Assembly: GCA_902786855.1 (NCBI GenBank)
Contig: CADAEH010000001.1
Span: 124,001-188,000 of the forward strand
From: an uncultured Eubacteriales bacterium
GTDB lineage: Bacteria > Bacillota > Clostridia > Peptostreptococcales > Anaerovoracaceae
DNA length: 64,000 nucleotides
Direction: 5' to 3'
Shown here in pieces: positions 56,259 through 64,000 of the stretch. The translations under genes and the position numbers were made by a program. Below the pieces are notes generated by a model. The model made no database searches. It saw nothing but the letters and a program-made list of their open reading frames with translations, and was not told the origin of the DNA. Numbering within the stretch: the stretch's first letter is position 1; the number at the start of each line of letters is the position of its first letter.

Positions 56259-57347
56259 TCACGGCATCAATGAATTTTTAATGTTTACCACTTTGCTCAG
56301 GACCTTGTCCATGACAAATGAGAATACATAACACAATAATAAGCCCCAGACAGTAACCAACACCGGATTGTGCGGATAGTACAGGATCGGGTTGAATACT
56401 GCTTTTGAATTATTGTAGAAGATACATGATGCAAACCACATCAACAGAGAATACTTACCGATCTGAGAAAGGATCTTTTCAACGAACGGAAGGCTTACCC
56501 TGTTATGGATCTGTATGACTGAATAGATGAAGAGCGGAGTCAGAATGACATCCAGATTTACATAAGCAATGACAGAGTGGTTCAGGACCTTTGCATTGAA
56601 TAAGTGTATGAAGGTATTCGGCGAAAAATGTCTGCACATAGGCAAAAGCAGGACAGAAAATACATAAACGATCATCCTGACACGGTCTGAATGTATAAGA
56701 TCTGTTTCGAAACGTTCTATTTTCCGGAAAATATCATGCTGCGCGACAACGTATCCGCTCAGGAGAGTAGGGAGCCAGAACAGCAGATTCTGTAAAACTT
56801 CCTGTGCAAGAGCAGAGTCAGCCGCACGAAGACCGCAGAACAAGACCACCGGGACGATAACAACAGAGATTATCAGATCGAGCCAGTATTTTGGTGACAT
56901 CAGCCTGGTCAAAAACGGCAGAGCCAGCATGGAAATATAATAGAAATAAACATACCAGCAGAACCACATCGTCGGTCTGAATAATGCCGGGATCTCCAGG
57001 AGAAAAGGGATCAGATCATAATGATAACCACATGCGACCGCACTTATTGCAAAGACAAAAAAGACACCCCAATAGAAGATCAGTATGTCAGTGATCTTCT
57101 TTACGGAGTATAGGAGCGTTTTGTTTTTAGCGAAATAGTAAAAATAACCTGTCAGAAAACAAAAGACAGGCACGCACATCTTTAAAGGAACGCAAAAGTA
57201 AGGGGCCAGCTGCTCGAGCAAAGGGTATTCAGCCCCCTCCGGCCACCAATTGGGAAAAGTAAAGAAATGATGATAGAACATCATGATCAATGCGATCCCT
57301 TTTAATAGCTGTGTTCCGTTTCTGTCAAAAAAAGGTGTTTTGTTCAT
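56259..57347 (-). CDS. Acyltransferase 3 family membrane protein
   Basis: 362 aa with about ten membrane segments. The family opening GTQLLKGIALIMMFYHHFFTFP supplies the conserved His residues, and later blocks (VCWYVYFYYISMLALPF-like, here MWFCWYVYFYYISMLALP) fit the acyltransferase-3 fold. Members acetylate or succinylate surface sugars. It lies 41 nt upstream of the MBOAT gene on the same strand, so three genes for glycan acylation may be co-transcribed. Confidence 0.85.
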   Translation of the reverse strand: MNKTPFFDRNGTQLLKGIALIMMFYHHFFTFPNWWPEGAEYPLLEQLAPYFCVPLKMCVPVFCFLTGYFYYFAKNKTLLYSVKKITDILIFYWGVFFVFAISAVACGYHYDLIPFLLEIPALFRPTMWFCWYVYFYYISMLALPFLTRLMSPKYWLDLIISVVIVPVVLFCGLRAADSALAQEVLQNLLFWLPTLLSGYVVAQHDIFRKIERFETDLIHSDRVRMIVYVFSVLLLPMCRHFSPNTFIHLFNAKVLNHSVIAYVNLDVILTPLFIYSVIQIHNRVSLPFVEKILSQIGKYSLLMWFASCIFYNNSKAVFNPILYYPHNPVLVTVWGLLLCYVFSFVMDKVLSKVVNIKNSLMP

Positions 57348-57561
57348 GCGTGTGCTGATAAAGTAAGTCCTATCATTTGCTTCCGGTCCAAAGCATCATA
57401 ATGTTACCATATTATTCCTCTTCGCTACAAATATTCAAGTTCCTTGCGGTGCAGGCTGACGCAACGGGAGTATTCAGCTAAAACACACAGTTCAAGTGCT
57501 TTATGTGTTAAAATATATTTGTGAAATTATGCGATGATCGCAGGAAAGAACAGTTTTATTG

Positions 57562-60438
57562 ATGCTTAGTGATCACACACTGAATATACAGAAAAACAAT
57601 TTCATATACAGACTGTCTGAGGCAGCGCTTCTGCTGGTAGCAGGAGCGTATGTCCTGATTTCTGATATCGCAAAGGCAACTCTGCGTCTCGGGATCCCGC
57701 AGGATTGGGAACGATATGTGATATACGCATTGGTTCCGGTCGTTCTGTTCAGGATCCTTGTGGTATTGCTGCAGGAAAAAGAACAGAGGAAGACCTGGTT
57801 CTTATTCATTGCGGCAGCAGCTGCCGCCGGTGCAGTATACTTTATGATCTACCGCGGGCAGCAGAATAAGACGGTAGTGTTTATCGCTGCTTTTACACTC
57901 GGTACCATAGGCATAGATTACATCAAGGTGCTCAAAGTCTATATAGCAGCAGCTACTGCTGTTCTGTTCCCTGCGATGATCCTTGCCTGGGCGGGGGAAA
58001 TAGAGAATTATGTGTATATCAGAGAGATGACCATCAGGAGCTCGTGGGGCATCAAATATCCGACAGATCTGGTATCGCTCCTGTTCTTTTTGTGTCTTGC
58101 TGTGTGGATCGCGGCAAGAAAGAAAAATGACCTGTGGTTCCTGATCCCGGGAGCAGCACTGACATTGCTGGCATACTTTGTTGCTGACAGCAGAACAGGC
58201 ATGCTCTGCGGCGTAGTAATGATGATCTTCATATGTATCAGCTATCTGCTTTCGCGCAGAAAAGTCAGGATACTGAGAAAATTCATCGAATTCTGTGCCT
58301 GTGCAGCGTTTCCGGCCTTTACGGTGATCATGAATGCGCTGCTGTTTGCATACCGCGCTGGCAATCCGATCGCTGTGAAGATCAACGGAGCGATGTCAAA
58401 CCGTCTTGCACTCGCTTTGCAGGCGGTCAACGACTACGGATTCAGCCTGTTCGGAAGACCCATACCGCAGATCGGAAACGGCGGATCCGCTTTTCTGAAA
58501 CCGGATTACTATTTTATAGACTGCAGCTACAACCTTATCCTGCTGAAGTACGGAATAGTAACTCTCATCATGGTCAACATCCTGTGGGTGCTTATGACAC
58601 GCAAAGCGTTCAGGATCGGCGATACGCGTCTTGGGTTAGCATTGGCACTTGTCGCATTTAACGCGATAACCGAACACCACATAATGCAGCCAAGCTACGA
58701 CGTGTTCATCATGATGCCTTTTGCTGTCCTTGCAGCATCCGAGATCGTGATCGAAAAACCTTACCGGCCGGCTCATGCAGCAGAAGAACCGCGGATCGGT
58801 CTGAAAGGAGGAGCCAAAAGAGCTGCAGCCGCTGCAGTTCTGGCAGCCGCGACAGTAGCGGTATTCTTTGCGATCCTTCCGATGATGCGAACGGCTTTCA
58901 CGATCCTGGATATCGGAGACAGAACTACAGAAAGGAAACTGACATGGCTTCTGTGCATCGGCGCACTGTGCCTGACCGCTTTCACTCTGCAGTCGGTTTT
59001 CGCTCTCCTTACAGATAAAGAGAACAGGAAGAGCCCTCAGAACAGAAAGCATATCGCACTTACAGCAGCATTTTGCATTGTATTAGCTGCAGGAGTGATC
59101 TGCGGGAATATGGTTATAAGCAGAGGTGCGAAAAAGAACGCAGATATGATCGCTTCGGAAAAAGAAGCGATAGAGATAGTGAATTCATCAAAAAGCGGTA
59201 AATTCTATGTCAGCGATCTGCCTTCTTTATATAACAGGACTTATGGCGGCGTCAGCACGTCACTGTTCAATGGTGAAGAGCTGGCAAGGTACAGAGATGC
59301 AACTGTACTGATGGATAAACATACGGATTCACCGTGCTTCTTCAACACGGGCTTCCTGTACACGCCTGTTTCCGATGGACATGCGATTTTCACCAATGAC
59401 AGATCAGTCGTTGAAGCGCTGCAGGATGCAGGATATCACATGACGGCATATTATCCTGAGCTTGTGAAAGAAGATCTGGAGAAAGAAGCTGAACGCAACA
59501 ATCATAAGTTTAATGACGATGGAACGATTACTCTGAATGGCAACAAGCAGACGCTTTATAAGGGTCCGCGTGCAGATCTCAGAGCAGGCAGATATACTTT
59601 TACATATGATCTGTCAATTGACAATAATACCTATCGGAGCCCTAAAGGCGCCTGCAGACTCATGGTCACGTATTACAAGGGCAAGTACATTGTGAATGAG
59701 ACCATCGTAGGATATGATCAGTTCGACGAAGACGGGAACGCTCATATAGAAATAGTCTGCGACATGCCTGATGCGGAGAATACTGACTTAAAAGTACTTC
59801 CTATAGGGAAAAATGTTATAACCGTCAAGGGCATCAGCTATCAGAAGACGCCTGAAGTGGACGTGCATGTATTCTTCGATGAAGACCGGAGAAAAATAAG
59901 GGAAGAATACTATGATCCGGACGGAGAGCCATACCTCGGTCAGTGGGATTATGCTGCAAAAGAATTACAATATGATGACAGAAACAACATCATCAGTGAA
60001 AAGTATTTTGACCGGAACAACAAGCCGACGCTCAATACCAGCGGATGCTGCGAGGTCAGGAGAGAATATAACAGCAATAACTGGGCCGTAAGAGATGAAT
60101 ACTACGGCGTAAAAGGGGAGCGTATCGAGCTTCTTGACGGGAGAGGTGCTACGGAGTACGAATATGATGCCTTCGGAAATATTATCGGTATCTCATACTA
60201 TGACATCAACGACAAGCCTATGGCTGTCGGCGGAGAAACATGGGGCGGCTATCACAAAATAGAGCGGCACTTTGACAGCAACGGACGGCTGGAGCAGGAA
60301 TACTTCCTGGACATCAATGGGGATATCACCATGATAAAAGAAGGATACGCATCGAGAAAGCTGGTATTTGATGAAAATAACAATTTTGTCGGATATGAGC
60401 TGTATGATACCGAAGGGAACATGGTCTGGCTGAACTAG
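57562..60438 (+). CDS. Polymerase/ligase-like polytopic membrane protein with C-terminal YD-like repeats
   Basis: 958 aa. Residues about 15-400 hold roughly eleven membrane segments with a Wzy/ligase-type loop (AYFVADSRTGMLCG; later DCSYNLILLKYGIVTLI and ITEHHIMQPSYDVFI), followed by two more segments near 420 and 460-530. The extracytoplasmic remainder has a mixed domain (about 540-640), a beta-sandwich-like domain (about 650-765), and a repeat tail (about 770-958). The tail includes REEYYDPDGEPYLGQWDY, LQYDDRNNIISEKYFDRN, YEYDAFGNIIGISYYD and FDSNGRLEQEYFLD. The fused tail is unusual for a polymerase. ATG 57562 is preferred over the TTG three bases earlier; no strong ribosome site is seen. 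Confidence 0.72.
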   Translation: MLSDHTLNIQKNNFIYRLSEAALLLVAGAYVLISDIAKATLRLGIPQDWERYVIYALVPVVLFRILVVLLQEKEQRKTWFLFIAAAAAAGAVYFMIYRGQQNKTVVFIAAFTLGTIGIDYIKVLKVYIAAATAVLFPAMILAWAGEIENYVYIREMTIRSSWGIKYPTDLVSLLFFLCLAVWIAARKKNDLWFLIPGAALTLLAYFVADSRTGMLCGVVMMIFICISYLLSRRKVRILRKFIEFCACAAFPAFTVIMNALLFAYRAGNPIAVKINGAMSNRLALALQAVNDYGFSLFGRPIPQIGNGGSAFLKPDYYFIDCSYNLILLKYGIVTLIMVNILWVLMTRKAFRIGDTRLGLALALVAFNAITEHHIMQPSYDVFIMMPFAVLAASEIVIEKPYRPAHAAEEPRIGLKGGAKRAAAAAVLAAATVAVFFAILPMMRTAFTILDIGDRTTERKLTWLLCIGALCLTAFTLQSVFALLTDKENRKSPQNRKHIALTAAFCIVLAAGVICGNMVISRGAKKNADMIASEKEAIEIVNSSKSGKFYVSDLPSLYNRTYGGVSTSLFNGEELARYRDATVLMDKHTDSPCFFNTGFLYTPVSDGHAIFTNDRSVVEALQDAGYHMTAYYPELVKEDLEKEAERNNHKFNDDGTITLNGNKQTLYKGPRADLRAGRYTFTYDLSIDNNTYRSPKGACRLMVTYYKGKYIVNETIVGYDQFDEDGNAHIEIVCDMPDAENTDLKVLPIGKNVITVKGISYQKTPEVDVHVFFDEDRRKIREEYYDPDGEPYLGQWDYAAKELQYDDRNNIISEKYFDRNNKPTLNTSGCCEVRREYNSNNWAVRDEYYGVKGERIELLDGRGATEYEYDAFGNIIGISYYDINDKPMAVGGETWGGYHKIERHFDSNGRLEQEYFLDINGDITMIKEGYASRKLVFDENNNFVGYELYDTEGNMVWLN

Positions 60439-60472
60439 AGAAACTCTGATGCTATAGCACTAGATAATGCTT

Positions 60473-60502
60473 TATAGTATAATTACTATAACTATATATA
60501 GT
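60473..60502. promoter_or_regulatory. AT-rich palindromes upstream of the priming glycosyltransferase
   Basis: TATAGTA-TAAT-TACTATA (60473-60490) is an inverted repeat. It abuts ACTATATATAGT (60491-60502), a perfect 12-bp palindrome. They may be operator sites or a -10 region; AT-rich palindromes can also occur by chance. Confidence 0.35.
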
Positions 60503-60552
60503 AGCCGTATTATGTATAGGCTGCATCAGCAGAATAAAACATCGTTTGAATT

Positions 60553-60568
60553 CAAATATATATATTTG
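60553..60568. promoter_or_regulatory. 16-bp palindrome touching the ribosome site of the sugar transferase gene
   Basis: CAAATATATATATTTG is perfectly palindromic and ends one base before GAGAAGAG, the presumed ribosome site of the gene starting at 60581. Confidence 0.35.
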
Positions 60569-60580
60569 GAGAAGAGATAA

Positions 60581-62041
60581 ATGAATCAAAAGCCATTACA
60601 GGGAGTTTTCAAGCATATTGATTTTATCGTACTTGATGTCATAACACTTCAGGTATGCTTCTTATTAGCCTACTGGTTTATCGTAGGTTTCCAGAATCCT
60701 TACAGGATCGATTATTACCAGTTCCAGGCGGAGATACTTGTGCTGTCTCAGCTCCTGGTTATTTCGTTTTCACAGGGCTACAAAAACATACTGAAAAGAG
60801 GGCATCTCGAAGAGATCTTCAGCGTGTTCAGATATACGATCGGGATACTGATCGTTGCTGTCGTGATCCTGTTCCTCACACACCAGACGATCAATGTCTC
60901 ACGTATGCTGATCGGTACAACTCTGGCGTTGTTCGTCTTTATCGGCTTTGCAGTAAGAACTGCCAACAAGAGGAGGATCCTGGGAGCGAAAAAAGGCAAA
61001 AAAATCGGGAACTCGCTGGTGCTGATCACCACGTCAGATCTGGTCGATGAAGCAATAGAAAAGCTTACCGAATCCGTTTCTTTCCAGAATCATTTTGTCT
61101 CAGGCGTGATCCTTCTGAGCGGCAGCAAGGAAGATATCAAAGGAGACCACGATATACCGATCATCCCGCTTGATGAGGATGCGATAAAGAGACTGAGAAG
61201 CACCTGGGTCGACGAAGTGCTGATCCTTCAGCCGAGCGATACTGTTATCGACAGAGATCTTCTGAATACTATCACAGATATGGGCATCACTGTTCACTTT
61301 ACCCTCGCTTTGCTGAACGACGACAGCTGGCCGCCTCTTGAAATGAGAAAGCTCGGTGAATATAAAGTGCTCACAAGCGGAATGAAAAGCATTTCCTTTG
61401 GAGAGGCCTTTGCAAAAAGGGCAATGGACATTCTGGGCGGGATCGTCGGATGTATCATTACCGGAATACTCTTCATATTCGTAGCGCCGGCTATATATAT
61501 CAAATCCCCGGGACCGATCTTCTTCAAGCAGGACAGGATCGGCAAAAACGGAAAAGTATTCAAGATGTATAAGTTCCGCAGCATGTATATGGATGCAGAG
61601 GCGAGAAAAGCCGCGCTCATGGAACAGAACAAAATAGAAGGCGGCCTTATGTTCAAGCTCGAAGATGACCCAAGGATCATCGGAAGCGAAAAGAAAGACA
61701 AGAACGGCAAGCCAAAAGGCATCGGTAATTTCATACGGAATACTTCAATAGATGAATTCCCTCAATTCTTCAATGTCCTTAAGGGTGATATGTCACTTGT
61801 CGGAACGAGACCTCCGACGCTCGATGAATTTGAGATGTATGATGACCATCACAGAGCCAGAATGACTACAAAGCCCGGGATCACAGGTATGTGGCAGGTG
61901 AGCGGAAGAAGCGAGATCACTGATTTCGAAGAAGTAGTCAGACTTGACCGGTGGTATATCGAAAACTGGAGCCTGGCTCTGGATATCAAGATCCTGTTAA
62001 AGACCGTATACGTGGTCTTTGCGAGAAAAGGCGCGGAGTAA
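60581..62041 (+). CDS. Undecaprenyl-phosphate sugar-1-phosphate transferase (priming enzyme)
   Basis: 486-aa polyprenyl glycosylphosphotransferase that starts repeat-unit assembly by moving a sugar-1-phosphate onto undecaprenyl phosphate. Four N-terminal membrane segments (about 12-125) and a CoA-binding-3-like domain (about 140-255) precede the catalytic part. That part has KRAMDILGGIVGCI, the PIFFKQDRIGKNGKVFKMYKFRSM block, and KPGITGMWQVSGRSEI near the end. Length and order match WbaP/WcaJ-type enzymes. The sugar (glucose, galactose or another) is not predictable. Confidence 0.94.
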   Translation: MNQKPLQGVFKHIDFIVLDVITLQVCFLLAYWFIVGFQNPYRIDYYQFQAEILVLSQLLVISFSQGYKNILKRGHLEEIFSVFRYTIGILIVAVVILFLTHQTINVSRMLIGTTLALFVFIGFAVRTANKRRILGAKKGKKIGNSLVLITTSDLVDEAIEKLTESVSFQNHFVSGVILLSGSKEDIKGDHDIPIIPLDEDAIKRLRSTWVDEVLILQPSDTVIDRDLLNTITDMGITVHFTLALLNDDSWPPLEMRKLGEYKVLTSGMKSISFGEAFAKRAMDILGGIVGCIITGILFIFVAPAIYIKSPGPIFFKQDRIGKNGKVFKMYKFRSMYMDAEARKAALMEQNKIEGGLMFKLEDDPRIIGSEKKDKNGKPKGIGNFIRNTSIDEFPQFFNVLKGDMSLVGTRPPTLDEFEMYDDHHRARMTTKPGITGMWQVSGRSEITDFEEVVRLDRWYIENWSLALDIKILLKTVYVVFARKGAE

Positions 62042-62091
62042 AACAGGACACATTTGCTGTTGTGCTACAACGTTAGAAGGGCAGAATTTCT

Positions 62092-63333
62092 ATGAAACAG
62101 ACCAACAAAGATCAGACTCCGGTTCAGAATGTTTTTATAATCGGGAGCAAAAGTATAGGACAGTACGGCGGGTATGAGACTTTTGTCGATAAATTGCTGG
62201 AACAGCATAAAGACGAGCCTCAGATAAAATACCATGTGGCCTGCAAAGCTAACGGAGACGGCCATATGGATGAAACCAAGCTGAATGGCATTGCTGTTAC
62301 AAAAGTTGACAAGGACGGAAACGTCGAGGAATTTGATTACAATAATGCTCATGTCTTTAAGATAAAATGCCCGAATATCGGACCTGCGGTCGCGATCTAT
62401 TATGACCTGAGCGCATTGTCATACAGCATCAGGTATTGCAGAAAGAATAAAATCGACCGGCCTATCGTATATGTCCTGACATGCCGGATCGGTCCGTTTA
62501 TTAATTACTATAAGAAAAAGATCAGGAAGATCGGAGGCAAGTATTATCTGAATCCGGACGGGCATGAGTGGAAGAGAGCAAAATGGTCTGCACCGGTAAG
62601 AAAGTACTGGAAACTGTCAGAGCGATTAATGACCAATGCCGCTGATCTGGTCATCTGTGATTCGATCAATATAGAAAAGTACATAAAGGAAAGTTATCAT
62701 CATCAGAATACTACCTTTATCGCTTACGGAGCGGATATCGAGAAGAGCAGCCTTCCTGATAATGACGAAGGCTTCCTGAAATGGCTGTCCGATAACGGAC
62801 TGAGCTCGGGTGAATATTATCTGATCGTCGGCAGATTCGTACCGGAAAATAATTACGAGACCATGATAAGGGAGTTCATGAAGAGCGGTACAAAGAAAAA
62901 GCTGGCAATCATAACAAATGACAACGAAAAGTATAAAAAAGAACTCGAAGAGAAACTCCATATGAGTGATGATGACAGGGTCGTGTTTGCGGGTACTGTT
63001 TACAACAAAGAGCTGCTGAAAAAGATCCGCGAGAATGCATACGGATATTTTCACGGCCATGAAGTAGGCGGGACCAATCCAAGCCTGCTGGAAGCACTGG
63101 GCAGCACGGATCTGAATCTCTTACTGGACGTCGGGTTCAATAAGGAAGTAGGCGAGGATGCCGCTTTATACTGGAACAAAGAATCCGGCAGCCTGAGCGG
63201 ACTGATCGATGAAGCAGATACTTTCAGCAAAGATAAGATCATCGAATTCGGCAAAAGAGCGAAAGCCCGGATCGCCGAGGCCTACAGCTGGGAACTGATA
63301 GGCAGGAAATATAAAAAGTGCTGGCTGGGATAG
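62092..63333 (+). CDS. DUF1972/Cps2T-type glycosyltransferase (rhamnosyltransferase-like)
   Basis: 413 aa. The DUF1972 N-terminal domain has FIIGSKSIGQYGGYETFVDKLLE and the long YYLNPDGHEWKRAKWS block seen in beta-1,4-rhamnosyltransferases of capsule loci, which act second after the priming enzyme. The C-terminal GT4 domain has YLIVGRFVPENNYETMI and HGHEVGGTNPSLLEALG. It follows the priming transferase by 50 nt. The rhamnose specificity is family-based inference; no rhamnose synthesis genes are in the window. Confidence 0.9.
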   Translation: MKQTNKDQTPVQNVFIIGSKSIGQYGGYETFVDKLLEQHKDEPQIKYHVACKANGDGHMDETKLNGIAVTKVDKDGNVEEFDYNNAHVFKIKCPNIGPAVAIYYDLSALSYSIRYCRKNKIDRPIVYVLTCRIGPFINYYKKKIRKIGGKYYLNPDGHEWKRAKWSAPVRKYWKLSERLMTNAADLVICDSINIEKYIKESYHHQNTTFIAYGADIEKSSLPDNDEGFLKWLSDNGLSSGEYYLIVGRFVPENNYETMIREFMKSGTKKKLAIITNDNEKYKKELEEKLHMSDDDRVVFAGTVYNKELLKKIRENAYGYFHGHEVGGTNPSLLEALGSTDLNLLLDVGFNKEVGEDAALYWNKESGSLSGLIDEADTFSKDKIIEFGKRAKARIAEAYSWELIGRKYKKCWLG

Positions 63334-63339
63334 TTTGAT

Positions 63340-64000
63340 ATGAATATAGTTCACTATTCTTTGGGGTTTCCACCTTTCAGGACCGGAGGAATGACCAAGT
63401 TCTGCATGGACCTGATAGAGGCACAGATGCATGAGGGTAACACAGTTACTCTCATTTGGCCTGGAAGGATCCAATTATTCAGAAAGAAGACACGGTTTAA
63501 GTTTCATAAGCCTGTAGAAGGGATCGGCAGCTGTGAAATAATAAATCCTCTCCCGATACCATATGATGAAGGGATAACAGATATCGATCTCTTTCTTGAT
63601 GAAGGGGATAAAAGTGCCTACAGGAAGCTTTTTGAAAAAATAAAGCCGGATGTTATCCATATCCATACTTTTATGGGACTCCATAAAGCTTTTATAGAAG
63701 CGGCAAAGGAGAAGGGAATATTCCTTGCGTTTACCACGCATGATTTTTTCCCTGTATGTCCGCGCGTCACGCTGGTCAGAGACGGCAGGGTATGTGTCAG
63801 CCGCTATAGCTGTGATGACTGCGCCGGCTGCAACAGCGGCGGACTGAGCTATAAAAAGATGATAGCTCTTCAGTCTCCTGTCTATCAGGCATTGAAGGAC
63901 TCAAAGGCAATAAAAAAACTGCGTTCTTCACATCGCCGGAAAGCTCTGGCTGAGGGAAGTGATATCAGCGTCACAGCAGGAAACCCGGGCAGAGCGGGAG
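63340..64000 (+). CDS. Glycosyltransferase family 4 (3' end cut by window edge)
   Basis: 220 codons from ATG 63340, 6 nt after the preceding stop, running off the right edge. The opening NIVHYSLGFPPFRTGGMTKFCMDL is the typical GT4 acceptor-domain start. It is followed by VIHIHTFMGLHKAF, a TTHDFFPVCPR block, and a cysteine cluster (SCDDCAGCNSGG) often found in this group. The nucleotide-sugar domain lies outside the window. Confidence 0.88.
   Translation, partial: MNIVHYSLGFPPFRTGGMTKFCMDLIEAQMHEGNTVTLIWPGRIQLFRKKTRFKFHKPVEGIGSCEIINPLPIPYDEGITDIDLFLDEGDKSAYRKLFEKIKPDVIHIHTFMGLHKAFIEAAKEKGIFLAFTTHDFFPVCPRVTLVRDGRVCVSRYSCDDCAGCNSGGLSYKKMIALQSPVYQALKDSKAIKKLRSSHRRKALAEGSDISVTAGNPGRAG

Noticed and set aside
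63475-63741. 88-codon minus-strand frame near the right edge
   Set aside because: It is antisense to the partial GT4 gene, which has clear family motifs.

Overview
The window reads as the replication-origin region of a low-to-mid GC, Gram-positive anaerobe of class Clostridia, probably host-associated. Supporting signs are the dnaA-dnaN and rpmH-rnpA-yidD-yidC-jag blocks with a DnaA-box cluster between them, tandem gyrase and topoisomerase IV pairs, GGAGG-type ribosome binding sites, lipobox proteins without outer-membrane genes, and a class II thymidine kinase. The family cannot be fixed from the sequence alone.

Layout. (1) 1-4.9 kb: a nucleoside-type (BMP/Med) ABC transporter on the minus strand, diverging from thymidine kinase, a PfkB kinase and pseudouridine-5'-phosphate glycosidase. 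Together these form a nucleoside uptake and salvage block. (2) 4.9-10.4 kb: dnaN and dnaA (leftward), oriC, then rpmH-rnpA-yidD-yidC-jag (rightward). (3) 10.5-15.7 kb: small secreted or lipid-anchored proteins, an Asn-rich membrane-anchored protein, recF and a MATE exporter. (4) 16-25 kb: gyrB, gyrA, parE-like and parC-like genes. (5) 25-32 kb: four paralogous lysine-rich secreted proteins built of YD-like repeats, interrupted by galM, then a CHAP-domain wall hydrolase. (6) 32-46.6 kb: plsC, galE, dtd, an L,D-transpeptidase, a MoxR/DUF58 operon, a CDP-glycerol transferase-like protein, a large leucine-rich-repeat protein with an ADP-ribosyltransferase-like C-terminus, and a D,D-carboxypeptidase. 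(7) 47-64 kb: a surface-polysaccharide locus with several glycosyltransferases, a PL9-like beta-helix protein, an O-acetylation pair (MBOAT plus DHHW protein), an acyltransferase-3 protein, a polymerase-like protein with a YD-repeat tail, the priming sugar transferase, and a last glycosyltransferase cut by the window edge. No flippase is seen, so the locus probably continues to the right.

Most striking unexplained features. Two copies of a ~100-nt structured repeat (4894-4993 and 17963-18060) flank the origin in inverted orientation. They share an identical 57-nt core enclosed by perfect 17-18 bp arms that differ between copies by paired changes. Also notable are the LRR/ART-like fusion, the YD-like secreted paralogue array with a related motif on the polymerase-like protein, the relocation of recF-gyrB-gyrA to the rpmH side of oriC, and a gyrB leader with an orphan Shine-Dalgarno in a hairpin.
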